A DNA stretch of 64,000 nucleotides from Epiperipatus broadwayi. Taxonomy: Eukaryota > Onychophora > Udeonychophora > Euonychophora > Peripatidae. Positions 53,401 through 64,000 of this stretch are shown here, piece after piece (positions within the stretch are counted from its first letter, which is position 1; each line of letters opens with the position of its first letter). A program made the position numbers and the translations under genes. The notes under the pieces were generated by a model. It was not told the origin of the DNA. It did not search any database and was given only the letters and a program-made list of their open reading frames with translations. The stretch is from contig JAQFVV010012418.1 of assembly GCA_028023455.1 (NCBI GenBank), forward strand, positions 7,433,244-7,497,243, read 5' to 3'.

Positions 53401-54863
53401 ATTTTCTTTACTAAAAAAAGAGGCCATCTTTTGAAAATGGAGGCTTGAAACAAACAGGATATTTTTAAATATGGAGGAAAGATTGGCAACCATAGTACAG
53501 AAAAATGTTTAGAATATGGAGGATATAAACAAACAAAACATTTTAGAGATGAGGGCCAAATTAAAACCTAGGGACCAAGAGATGGAGAAATGTTAGAAAC
53601 TAGAGACCAAAAAATTAAATTGACCTTAGAAGATAAAGACAAAGACATCAGAATATTGTAGAGATCAAGGCTAGAAACTATAAAGTTTTATTTTGGTTAT
53701 AGGGCTAGAAACAAGAGGCAAAGATAATGCTGAAATGATTCAGAAAGTATTAGAGCTCATAGGTGCAAATATATGTGATAATACCAAAATTATACTGACC
53801 CTAAAAGAATTTGAAACTATCCAGGATAAATTTTCTTAAAGGATGTAATAACTCAGATGACCATAAACATTAAATGATTAAAGAAAGATGGGGGAAGTGA
53901 AGGAGATGATGGAGATACCAAATCAGAGTGGATGGTTAGAAAAATAAAAAAAAAGGAAAAAAAAAGGATTCATACATCTTCTGAGTGGGAAACCAGTTAT
54001 AAATTCGAACTCTGAAACATAAGAATAGATGCATTAGGAAATATAACAAGTACTTCCCATTCTGTAAGGAACCATACCTGATTGAACAGAACAATGAAGA
54101 TTATGGAGAAGCTTTCATAGGAATGATTATGCCCATAGCTTGAAGCCATTCATAAATAAACCCCCAGATCCCACTTAAACAAGTTGATCATAGATCATTA
54201 GTGGATCTTCCCCTCAACCATAATTATACAGTAGGAATAAAACTAACTCAAAACAGGGACAATAACCTTACTAATATATCCTAATTAATAATATTAAAGT
54301 TTTTTTGGAGTGTTTTTTATTTTTTATTTCATTATAGTTATCAAACATTTAGGTGTGTTTGTAGATTTTGGGATCATACTTAAGTCACAGTAGTGTGGGA
54401 TTTATTGTAGGAGAGTTACACTAGGAAAGTAGCCAGGCAAGTTAAGGTTAGAGTCATTTTATTTTATCTCCATTTAGTGACTAAATTCATAGTTGTATTC
54501 ATAATATTAAATTTAAGTAAAATCAATTTTATTACTATTTTTGTTATTTTGTAATTTTGGGGATATGAAATGGTATATCCCTATCCTCATATACATTTCA
54601 CCTATTTTTTCCCAATAATTCTATATATGCCAGCTTAAAACCCTTCATGAGTACATATGTAAGAATGCTAACACAGATATATACATATCACTGCATTTAT
54701 ATGCAGATAAACATCTGTAATATCTTAGATATAGTTACATTACAGCAGGTATTTTAATTCAAAATATCTTTTAAATTGTAAAATTTGTTTCTTTAAAAGT
54801 CAGTTTATCATTTTAAACATTATATATTTGTAGTCCACATACCACCATGATATATATATATAT
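53400..54863 (+). other. Purine-rich tract, possible decayed internal retroelement sequence
   Basis: The stretch 53400-54000 is unusually rich in GA and reads as broken Glu/Lys/Met-rich peptide, like the coiled-coil Gag starts. Around 54100-54250 a worn frame gives PLNHNYTVGIKLTQN, reminiscent of the region before RT. There is no intact ORF, and it ends at a TA tract at about 54849-54863. The assignment is tentative. Confidence 0.35.
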
Positions 54864-54908
54864 TAAAATGGTCAAAAATAGATGCATTTTACTCTCAAAT
54901 GGGGATGG
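54864..54908 (+). repeat. 45-bp internal 3' end (polypurine region) upstream of the 5' LTR
   Basis: These bases match 59021-59065, the end of the internal region of element 7, including TGCATTTTACTCTCAAA and a purine tract (GGGGATGG here, CGGGGACGG there). They should not precede a 5' LTR of a simple insertion. Confidence 0.85.
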
Positions 54909-56479
54909 TGTAATGTACCAATATTGATATTGGCACATGATAATTTATCTAAAAAAAAATTAATTAAAATAATCTTTCGTAAAAGAAAATGTATCTAAAA
55001 GTTTAATAGTTTTCTATCATTAGTTTTTGAAATAAAAGTTAGAAAATAATTGATTAAAGGGGGGATGGGGGATTTTGGTTAGAAAAGTTAAACTAAAAGT
55101 TTTATAAAAGGAAGTAGAGTTTATTATTATTAGTCGAAATATAATTTAAAGTTTAAAAAATACAAATCTCTTTTCATTCGAATTAAAGAAAAAGTAATCT
55201 TAAAACTAGTAATATATGTGCATATATATGTGCGATTGTAAATAAATAAAAATGTATGTGTAATAAATATTAAAATGAAATAAAAGAAGATTATCATTAA
55301 AAAACACGGCAATGGCTATTAATTAAAAATATAAAACAACACGTCTGCATGGCTATTACTAATTAAACAATCTTCCAAAACACATTGTCAAAGGATTATC
55401 AATGGAATTTCGACAACAGATATTGCCGGAGGATATTACAAGGACAACACGTCGCAGGTATAAATAGACCTTTTTTTTATCGGACAATTAATTGAGTCAG
55501 TTAAGTCAAGAGAGGACAATCAGTTGAGTTAATTGTATCCAGAAACAAAATGCAGTGCTGAGCAGCTTTTGGGAACACACGTCTTTCTCCAGCCTTAGTC
55601 AAATAAGATCAGCAATATCTGCCCATGAAATAATGTCAGCGTAACAACTTAGAAAATCTCCATCAGTATCTAATTGTCTCCAATAGTAATAATTGTGAAT
55701 AATAAGGAAACTCATCAAGGAAATGTCCCAGCCAGCTGGAAGTATTCGTAATGGAAGCAGCAAACAAGAAGAAAACAAAGTTCTAAATCTACATTCAAAA
55801 TCCTAGGTAAAACATTTGCTTATTTTCATTTATACCATAATAGCCATTGCATTAATTTGTAAAGCCTCCAGAGACAAGTAATTTGAACTCTATAATCATG
55901 CATAAAATGAACTATTGATGTGCGTGTTTGTGAATGCTATATGATTTTATAAACGTCAAACATTATTTATGCTTTTCATAAGATATATATTATAGTGTGT
56001 TAATTTAAAATGTGCATGTGTTATATTAGTTAAAAAATTATAAAGATGTTTAAATTTAGTAAATTAATGTTAGTTAATAAATTGTCTTAAAACTTAAACT
56101 CTATTTGTCGGTCAATTCTTTTTATCAATTCTTTTACAAATCTTTTATCAATTCTTTTCACCACTAATTATGTATAATCTATTAGTGATTACAAACAACT
56201 GAGCTAGTCATGGATATTTAGGCATTGAGTTAGTGGCCATTGCTCAAAGCATGTTATTTATTCATTCTTGGATAATTAACTGGTGCCTGTGTTTACACTA
56301 AACAAAAAAGTGCTTTGAACTCTGGTGTTGAACTCAACAGTCGAGATAAAGTTATGTCCTGGAAATGTAATGCTAGTTATATTTTTTATAGCTATTGTTT
56401 GGACATACATATTCTCTGAATATGTTCTTCTCTACCTAAGAGGCCGGTGTTTCGATAGTCCCATTATGAACCAGGTACA
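54909..56479 (+). repeat. 5' LTR of element 7 (1571 bp)
   Basis: It runs from TGTAATGTACC to CCAGGTACA and matches 59066-60636 over exactly the same length with few differences. A TATAAATA box lies at 55459-55466, and AATAAA at 56076-56081 is followed by a T-rich stretch, giving U3, R and U5 in the order expected for a + strand element. Confidence 0.9.
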
Positions 56480-56481
56480 AA

Positions 56482-56501
56482 TGGCTATACCCAACTTGGG
56501 G
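56482..56501 (+). promoter_or_regulatory. Primer-binding site of element 7
   Basis: TGGCTATACCCAACTTGGGG lies two bases after the LTR end. It agrees with the tRNA-Lys complement except for a small insertion after TGGC and one change in CAAC(G)TGGGG. Confidence 0.65.
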
Positions 56502-56870
56502 CGGGACCTAAGAAACAATAATAACTAAATACTTTGTTTCTTGTTTAAAAATAAAAATCTTAAAGAAAAGCTAAATTACGTATGTTAAAGTTGTTTAATT
56601 TTTAAAAAAAGAATTGACCGAAAATTTTTTTTTTTTAATGAAAAGAGATTTATACTATTTACGTTATTTAAAATAAATCATTCTGTTAAATCAGAGACAA
56701 TTGGGTATTATGGGCAGAGTTAAAGCATTAAGATCAGGTAGAAAAATGGACAAAAGGGGTGGAGTTAGCATGTGTTGCTGTCTTAGTAAGAAAAATAAAT
56801 AAACAATAATAATATTTGATTTGTTAATGCAAAGGATAATTTTAAAAAACTAAAAAGTAATAGCATAACT

Positions 56871-57209
56871 ATGAATAGAGAAATGGAGCCAGAAGAAAGC
56901 ACAATATATTTTAAAAATTCGCAGTTAGTAGAAAAAGAGAAAGAGGAAGTATCTGAGATGTGAATGATGATGAAAATGATGATGAATATGATGCAAACAT
57001 TTGAGCAAAGTCAGCAAGACCTCAAAGCAAAAATATGAGAAATCAAACAAAGCCAGCTAGAACTGAAGGAAGAAATTAGTCAGGTCAAAGGAGAAATTAA
57101 TGAACTTAGAATGGAAATTAGAGAAATGAAGGAAATAAGGGGTGAAATAATGGAGGAAGCAGAGAAGAACCAAGAAGTTATAGAGTTAGATTTAATTAAA
57201 GAAAGTTGA
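56871..57209 (+). pseudogene. Gag N-terminal coiled-coil remnant of element 7
   Basis: A frame from ATG 56871 is interrupted by TGA at 56961 and 57036 and closed by TGA at 57207. It encodes a Met-rich stretch and then QSQQDLKAK, QLELKEEISQVKGEINELRM and similar, a strong coiled coil like those at 2197 and 24944-26152. The position after primer site and leader supports Gag. All three stops are TGA. Confidence 0.7.
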
Positions 57210-57210
57210 T

Positions 57211-57651
57211 GTGATAAAAAATGTAAAAATTGAATTAGAATTAGATAGCGTTCAAACAGAGAAGACTGAAATAGAATTTAAAGCAGAACAGGATAGTGCT
57301 AAGACAGAGGAAAATATAGATCAAGAAATAGAAGAGAGACATAAGTTCAAGGTAGAAGATAGCGTTGAAAAGTTTTTACAAAAATTTAAAAAGGTTAAAG
57401 TAAAAGTTTGTGTTGGTTTTAAATGTAGATTTAGAATAAAAAGAAAGCATAGAAAAAAATATTCACGGTTAGGAAAAATACGGAGGTCTGTGAAGCTTAA
57501 AGGTTTTCTTATTTACAAGGTTGAAAATAAAACGGAAAGGAAAAGAGATAAAGCAATAAATTTTAATCGAGGGAGAGATGTGAGAATATGGAGTATAATT
57601 TATGTTAGTGAGTTAGTAGAAAGAAAGAAGGAACTGCCTGACATAGTTTAA
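57211..57651 (+). pseudogene. Basic/acidic ORF of element 7, continuation of Gag-like region (146 aa)
   Basis: It is in a different frame from the preceding remnant and starts right after it. The first half is acidic and Glu/Lys-rich (EKTEIEFKAEQDSAKTEEN); the second is strongly basic (FKCRFRIKRKHRKKYSRLGK), possibly nucleic-acid binding. There is no zinc knuckle, protease or RT. I do not recognise the family; a worn Gag middle is the likeliest reading. Confidence 0.5.
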
Positions 57652-58624
57652 AAGTTAGTAAACGGGTGGAATAGTAAAGGAAATAAACAAAAAGGACCGG
57701 AAATGGACAATGAGCACGAATATGATTATTCTAAAGTAAATAAATCTAATAAATTAAATCTGAAACTTCTATTTAAAACTTAAGACAATAAATTTAAAAA
57801 TAAATGAATAATAATAAATGAAATGGTTTAAAGTAATAATAATGACAGATGCTTCGTAAAATAAAAGATTTTTTTTTCTCCACACATAAAGTAATTAAGA
57901 AAAAATGTTTGTAAATATAGGTCAAATAAAATCAGGTTAAATAAATAAGTGTAAGATATCCATAGTAAAAGAATAAAGAATGAGTCGTAATAAACTAATA
58001 GATTTTTTTTTTGAATATACGCAAGTTAATAAAAGGAAATAAATAAATGGTTAAAGTATTCAAGTCAAATAAAATAAATAAAATATATCTGTATAACAAT
58101 GAATCGTAATAAAGTAAACTAGTTTTCTAAGTACACGCACGTTAAAATAAAATAGTTTTGAATATACGCAGGTTAATAAAAGGAAATAAATAAATGGTAT
58201 AAAGTAATCAAGTCCAATAAAATCTTTGTATAATAATAAAGAGCAACAAAATAAAATAGTTTTCTAAATGTAAGCATGTAAATAAAGAAGTTGAAGTATT
58301 GGTTTAAAGATAATATTATAAGATTAATGTAAATAAATATTTAGAATAATGTTCGTAAGGGTTTGAAACTAATATTGTAGGATTAGTGATAAATAATATA
58401 AACAATCTAAGTTGTATTAAGAGTGTAAGGATTCAAAATTAAAGGGAATGAGGGTAGTATAGAAATGTTTTAGTTAAGGATAAGTTTAAAGCTGTCGACT
58501 GGATAAAATTTAGTACCCATAATGGATTGGCAGGGATCATTCTTCTTTTAAAATGTGCACTGGTGACAACCAGAGTAAGTTGTAAGTATCTTTTCAGGGG
58601 AGAATCCCCATATCTCGTACCTCA
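57652..58624 (+). other. Non-coding internal region of element 7
   Basis: AT-rich, without pol. A motif around GAATATACGCA(A/G)GTTAATAAAAGGAAATAAATAAATGG occurs twice (about 58014-58050 and 58159-58197), showing local duplication. Confidence 0.6.
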
Positions 58625-58818
58625 TTTTCCAAAGCGTAAGTCAGAAATGGACAGTTGAAAATTCCTGCCATTCGCAGTGACCTCTTCTTAGTCAAAGTCC
58701 GATCAAGAGAATCGGCAATCGTTTTCCAAAGCATAAGTCGAAAATGGACAGTTGAAAATTCCTGCCATTCGCAGTGACCTTTTCTTAGTCAAAGTCCGAT
58801 CAAGAGAATCGGCAGCCG
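58625..58818. repeat. Two tandem copies of a 97-bp, GC-richer unit
   Basis: Units begin at 58625 and 58722 with TTTTCCAAAGC. Both carry GACAGTTGAAAATTCCTGCC, CATTCGCAGTGACC and CCGATCAAGAGAATCGG; the last is an inverted repeat able to form a 5-bp stem. Sequence around them is markedly less AT-rich than elsewhere in the element. Confidence 0.9.
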
Positions 58819-59065
58819 AAGCTTTGTTTATAAAAGATCCCTGTGCCACAAAATTAGTTTGTCCTCGTGGTCACTATCCAGGACTCAGAACATTGTAAGC
58901 AATGTTGCCAGCATCGAAAGAAGAAAAGTATCAATTGAGATTGCCCTTAGTATGGAAAGCAAAAGATATCAAAAAGGCAAACTTAGAAAATAATAAATTA
59001 AGATTTAAAGTTGTCAGAGATAAAATGGTCAAAAAATGATGCATTTTACTCTCAAACGGGGACGG

Positions 59066-60636
59066 TGTAATGTACCAATATTGATATTGGCACATGATAA
59101 TTTATCTAAAAAAAATTAATTAAAATAATCTTTCGTAAAAGAAAATGTATCTAAAAGTTTAATAGTTTTCTATCATTAGTTTTTGAAATAAAAGTTAGAA
59201 AATAATTGATTAAAAGGGGGGAGGGGGAATTTTGGTTAGAAAAGTTAAACTAAAAGTTTTATAAAAGGAAGTAGAGTTTATTATTATTAGTTGAAATATA
59301 ATTTAAAGTTTAAAAAATACAAATCTCTTTTCATTCGAATTAAAGAAAAAGTAATCTTAAAACTAGTAATATATGCGCGTATATATGTGCGATTGTAAAT
59401 AAATAAAAAATGTATGCGTAATAAATATTAAAATGAAATAAAAGAAGATTATCATTAAAAAACACGGCAATGGCTATTAATTAAAAATATAAAACAACAT
59501 GTCTGCATGGCTATTACTAATTAAACAATCTTCCAAAACACGTCAAAGGATTATCAATGGAATTTCGACAACAGATATTGCCGGAGGATATTACAAGGAC
59601 AACACGTCGCAGGTATAAATAGACCTTTTTTTTATCGGACAATTAATTGAGTCAGTTAAGTCAAGAGAGGACAATCAGTTGAGTTAATTGTATCCAGAAA
59701 CAAAATGCAGTGCTGAGCAGCTTTTGGGAACACATATCTTTCTCCAGCCTTAGTCAAATAAGATCAGCAATATCTGCCCATGAAATAATGTCAGCATAAC
59801 AACTTAGAAAATCTCCATCAGTATCTAATTGTCTCCAATAGTAATAATCATGAATAATAAGGAAACTCATCAAGGAAATGTCCCAGCTGGCTGGAAGTAT
59901 TCGTAATGAAAGCAGCAAACAAGAAGAAAACAAAGTTCTAAATCTACATTCAAAATCCTAGGTAAAACATTTGCTTATTTTCATTTATACCATAATAGCC
60001 ATTGCATTAATTCATAAAGCCTCCAGAGACAAGTAATTTGAACTCTATAATCATGCATAAAATGAACTATTGATGTGCGTGTTTGTGAATGCTATATGAT
60101 TTTATAAACGTCAAACATTATTTATGCTTTTCATAAGATATATATTATAGTGTGTTAATTTAAAATGTGCGTGTGTTATATTAGTTAAAAAATTATAAAG
60201 ATGTTTAAATTTAGTAAATTAATGTTAGTTAATAAATTGTCTTAAAACTTAAACTCTATTTGTCAGTCAATTCTTTTTATCAATTCTTTTACAAATCTCT
60301 TTATCAATTCTTTTCACCACTAATTATGTATATTCTATTAGTGATTACAAACAACTGAGCTAGTCATGGATATTTAGGCATTGAGTTAGTAGCCATTGCT
60401 CAAAGCACATTATTTATTCATTCTTGGATAATTAACTGGTGACCGTGTTTACACTAAACAAAAAAGTGCTTTGAACTCTGGTGTTGAACTCAACAGTTGA
60501 GAAGAAGTTATGTCCTGGAAATGTAATGCTAGTTATATATTTTATAGCTATTGTTTGGGCATACATACTCTCCGAGTATGTTCTTCTCTGCCTAAGAGAC
60601 CGGTGTTTCGATTGTCCCATATTTGAACCCGGTACA
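59066..60636 (+). repeat. 3' LTR of element 7 (1571 bp)
   Basis: Same length and layout as the 5' LTR, preceded by the purine tract GGGGACGG and ending CCCGGTACA. TATAAATA lies at 59614-59621. The minus-strand ORF at 60432-60653 spans the LTR end and is probably fortuitous. Confidence 0.9.
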
Positions 60637-63600
60637 ATTTTTATATAGGACAAAATTATTTAGTCATTTCTTGTGATTCTTAATTTTAACTCAGAATTAT
60701 TGTAAACAAAAATCAAAACATGCACACATGTCTTAATATAGAATGAGATAAAAATCTAAAATCTTAATTTTGACAGTAATATTTTCCCCAAATATATTTT
60801 TTAGTAAACAAGATCTACTCAACTGAAACTATTTCTAGGTCTTGAGGGATTTCAAGTGGTCAAATTTAATTACTAATACCCTGTTAAAAATTAAAAACAA
60901 AAGTTTAAATAATTTTACTAAATTAAAATCTAAAATTTAAAAAGGTGTTAATGGATACTCTCGAAGCAAATAATTTTGTTGACAGAATTATCATCTGATA
61001 TTGGGATCATATAAATAGGCCATATATTATACATCAAATATATTATACTATTAGACTTCATACCAGTTTGAATTATAATATGATGGGATAGATGTCCGAG
61101 ATTTGCTGTTCACCACCAGAGAGACGGTGATTTCTAGTCCCATCCTACATGCCATCTGGCATATCATCATCTTGGAGATGGGGCATGCTCTTACCAACGG
61201 TCTGCCACAAGAAGATAATAACTTGTTTCATGCTGCCTATACAGAATCCAGATTGCCACTACACTTGCCACTTGATGCACCCAAGGAACAAGCTGTGAAA
61301 ACCTAGGTAATCGTCCAAACACCACAGAGCTCCAAAATTGTATTTTAATTTTTAAACATCAATCTACTTAAAGCTGGCTTTTAATGTAAATATGAACATT
61401 CAAAAATTTAACTCTTTAAACTATCATTTAAAGTAATATGTAAAACTTATATAAAACTTGCCTGAAACAATATATATATATATAAACTTTCAACTTGCCT
61501 GAAACAATATATATATATATAAACTTTCATTTTTCCTATTCTAAATTAAAACAATTGTAACAATTTGTTTATTTAAACCTAATATTACTTTAGTTATGAC
61601 CTATATAAAGTTCTATTATATTGCTCTAAAATTATCTTATTATATGTTATAATATGCCAAATATCTCATAACAGTGAGTATCTTCAATTTTAATAAAATT
61701 TTAGCGAAGATATGATAACTGTTATTTTTAGTTTAATATATTAATAATGCTTATTTAGTTTTCTAGCATGCTGTTTCGAAATCCTATCATATTAGAATGA
61801 TAACTGATCACTACGCACTCATTATTATTATTCTGATTTAGTCTTATATAAATATCTATTATGGTTTGCATAATTAGAATTATGAATTATGTCTTTAAAT
61901 CTCTATTTTATCAAAAGTAATGGACTAGCCTTAGGGCTAGCATAAAAGGATATTTATTATATTCTTAATTGTCCATTAAATATACTTTCTAGTAAAACTG
62001 ATTAAAATGCAGATTGAGAACATTAAACTAGATTATAATATAATTTTAGTGTGTTGAGATAGTATGATTATTATGCTATTTTAAGAACTCAGTTCTGTTA
62101 GTTATACAGATAGAAGTTATCAGTTTTTAGATGCATTTAAATTAAATGTACATATTTTACTTTATGTGTTGTGGTGTGTTTTTACAAGGTACATTTAGTT
62201 CATTACATCTTGCTGCACCTTTAATGGTTTCATGGTAGAGACCATCCCCATTCACTTAGTTTGGATAAGGCTATTTTTATTAGAACTGGAGCACAAGGAT
62301 CCAGACACCATTTATAAAAGCTTAACCAAATTCATGAACTTGCAATGTTCATATTTTATTATGCAAGCTATCCAATCTTAGGGTATTGCACATTTTGATG
62401 TGAAATCCTGTGACTATACACCCACATCACAAACTTATTTCTTAATATTTTAGTCTGCGCCATAGCAAATATTTGTTGATCTAAGACAACCAGTTCTTTC
62501 CCCTTATTAAATAATTATTCAGCATTAGTCTGAATCTGTGATTATTAGACTAAACCTGCATCATTCTTGATGAGCTTTATTATGTGCTCATATCTTAATA
62601 TATATGTCTCAACAGCAGTCATTTTAACACTGTAATTAGCAATCTATCTTAGACAAGCATATTTAGTTGTACTTTAGACATAATTTACTTGCCATTCACA
62701 CATACATATATTTTGATATATTATGATGAGATATGTTGTAACTCAATTTAATCTCATCTCACTGTGTGATGCCTGCATGCATTTGATCCCACATTTAATA
62801 TTATACACTTATTGTTTTCATTTTGTTTGACTTATTAATTGATAAATCTATTTAAATTTAACTCGTTTCCATATCCAATTCCAATCCATTTATTTATTAT
62901 CTTTAACCTTTTATATGCATTATAGTTTTAAGCCTTGATTTAATTTTAAGTTAGCGTGGCATTTTAACCCTCTATTTAATCATTGTATGCTTAATTTTTG
63001 GGTCTTAGGTCTCTCCTTTCAGAGCTGGCTCATCATTAAATTAAGACCCATGTGTAACCTCAGAAGTGCCATCCATAAGGTGTTAAGCCACAGGGCACTG
63101 GTAACTATGTTGAAGCTTGGTTGGACTTAGGGATCTAACCATCTTATTCGAATCATTTTTAATTTATTTTACCTGGACTTTGGGTTTTGTTACGAGAATG
63201 TACAAATCTGACCGCTACAATATATAAATATAAGCTTTATAGATAATAAATTTTATGCAAATATAAACATATTTACAGTAGAATAAATATGTTTCATAGG
63301 CAAAATTTTAATGAAACATAATGGTGTAGTTAATACTGAAAGTTGTTTAACTCCAATGAAGTGTAATCCAAATTTGAAGAGTGTTATACTTTAATATTCT
63401 ATAATCATGATGACTAAATGAAGAGCACAGATATTTATTTTCAAGAATAAAATCTGAAGGGAAGGGTTAGTGAAAATAAAGGCTTAAGTTACATTGGAGC
63501 GAAACTGAGGTAGATTGTAGATTGCCAAGTTTTGGCCATGAAGTTCTAGGTAAAATTTGACAATGTAAATATGGATTGAACCATTCCTTGTTATTAATTT

Positions 63601-64000
63601 TGAATATATTGTTTTTCTTAGTGTCAAATATTATGGAACAGTGTGCAATTAAGGTTGATTGGATGCCTATGAAACATGAATTGGCATAGTGATGAGAAGT
63701 ATGATAGGTTTGAAAAAAGTGTAACATTTTATTTAAATATTACACAAAACAAATGTAGGTCCAAGATTTAGCTTGAATCAGTCATTAAGAAACATTTTGG
63801 TTGGAATTGTACCCTGTAATAAATTGAAAAGAAATCTGTTAATATTTTAAACGATTTATTCAGTTTAGCTTACGTTTACTGAAATATTTCTTAAGCTAGG
63901 AATGTCAATTAGAGAATATGGTTTGATTCTCTAGCCTATCTTAATTTTTACTGTAGCTTCCCATGGAATGGAATTTGATAGCCATGGAGGATCTTTGATG
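60637..64000. other. AT-rich flank; short tandem repeat, no gene recognised
   Basis: A 37-bp unit (AACTTGCCTGAAACAATATA then TATATATATAAACTTTC) is tandemly doubled at 61457-61530. The ORF at 61103-61306 (67 aa) has fairly normal composition but no recognised domain or splice context. 62200-63140 is less AT-rich, without coding signal. Confidence 0.5.

Noticed and set aside
61103-61306. Host exon encoding 67 aa
   Set aside because: Composition is less AT-biased than its surroundings, but no domain, splice sites or neighbouring exons can be supported, so it is not called as a gene.

Overview
The window is eukaryotic, very AT-rich (roughly three quarters A+T by eye), and almost entirely built from transposable elements. 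I find no host protein-coding gene, rRNA, functional tRNA, operon or CRISPR array. The retroelements (Ty3/gypsy Gag-Pol with a GPY/F-type integrase end, a Mag/K02A2.6-like element with two CCHC knuckles, primer sites resembling the 3' end of animal tRNA-Lys, and tRNA-derived SINE-like units) point to an invertebrate metazoan. The coiled-coil-rich Gag style would fit an arthropod, but the species cannot be decided from this sequence.

Layout. (1) 1-10391: a Ty3/gypsy element on the + strand. Its 5' LTR is cut by the window start and carries a nested 792-bp palindromic insertion. It is followed by a primer site, broken gag and pol (protease, RT, RNase H, integrase), a polypurine tract and a 2131-bp 3' LTR. 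(2) 10392-15446: AT-rich DNA with a 210-bp inverted repeat and a cluster of tRNA-related SINE-like units. (3) 15447-21676: a probable diverged solo LTR, then a minus-strand LTR element with 2.1-kb LTRs around only 0.58 kb of internal DNA. (4) 22991-31924: a minus-strand LTR element with 1.9-kb, nearly identical LTRs. Its only long ORF encodes a repetitive coiled-coil protein and it holds two primer-site-like sequences. (5) 31941-36248 and 43507-48493: two diverged copies of a very large (4.3 and 5.0 kb) LTR-like unit. (6) 36565-41788: a decayed Mag/K02A2.6-like Ty3 element on the minus strand, whose 5' LTR is interrupted by a 1.7-kb solo LTR (41789-43488). (7) 54864-60636: a gag-only LTR element with 1571-bp LTRs; the last 45 bp of an internal region also lies upstream of its 5' LTR. 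(8) The remainder (48700-54863 and 60637-64000) is AT-rich DNA with only vague retroelement traces.

Together the elements form a nest: many LTR ends abut (TA)n tracts, and most share TGT...ACA termini. The tRNA-Lys-like primer site recurs in four elements. Every coding region except the coiled-coil ORF of element 4 is visibly broken, so this is mostly a record of past activity. The near-identical LTRs of element 4 make it the youngest insertion seen. The most unusual points are the giant LTR-like units, the head-to-head SINE palindrome with a hammerhead-ribozyme-like core, and the coding-poor elements that keep LTRs, primer sites and promoters.
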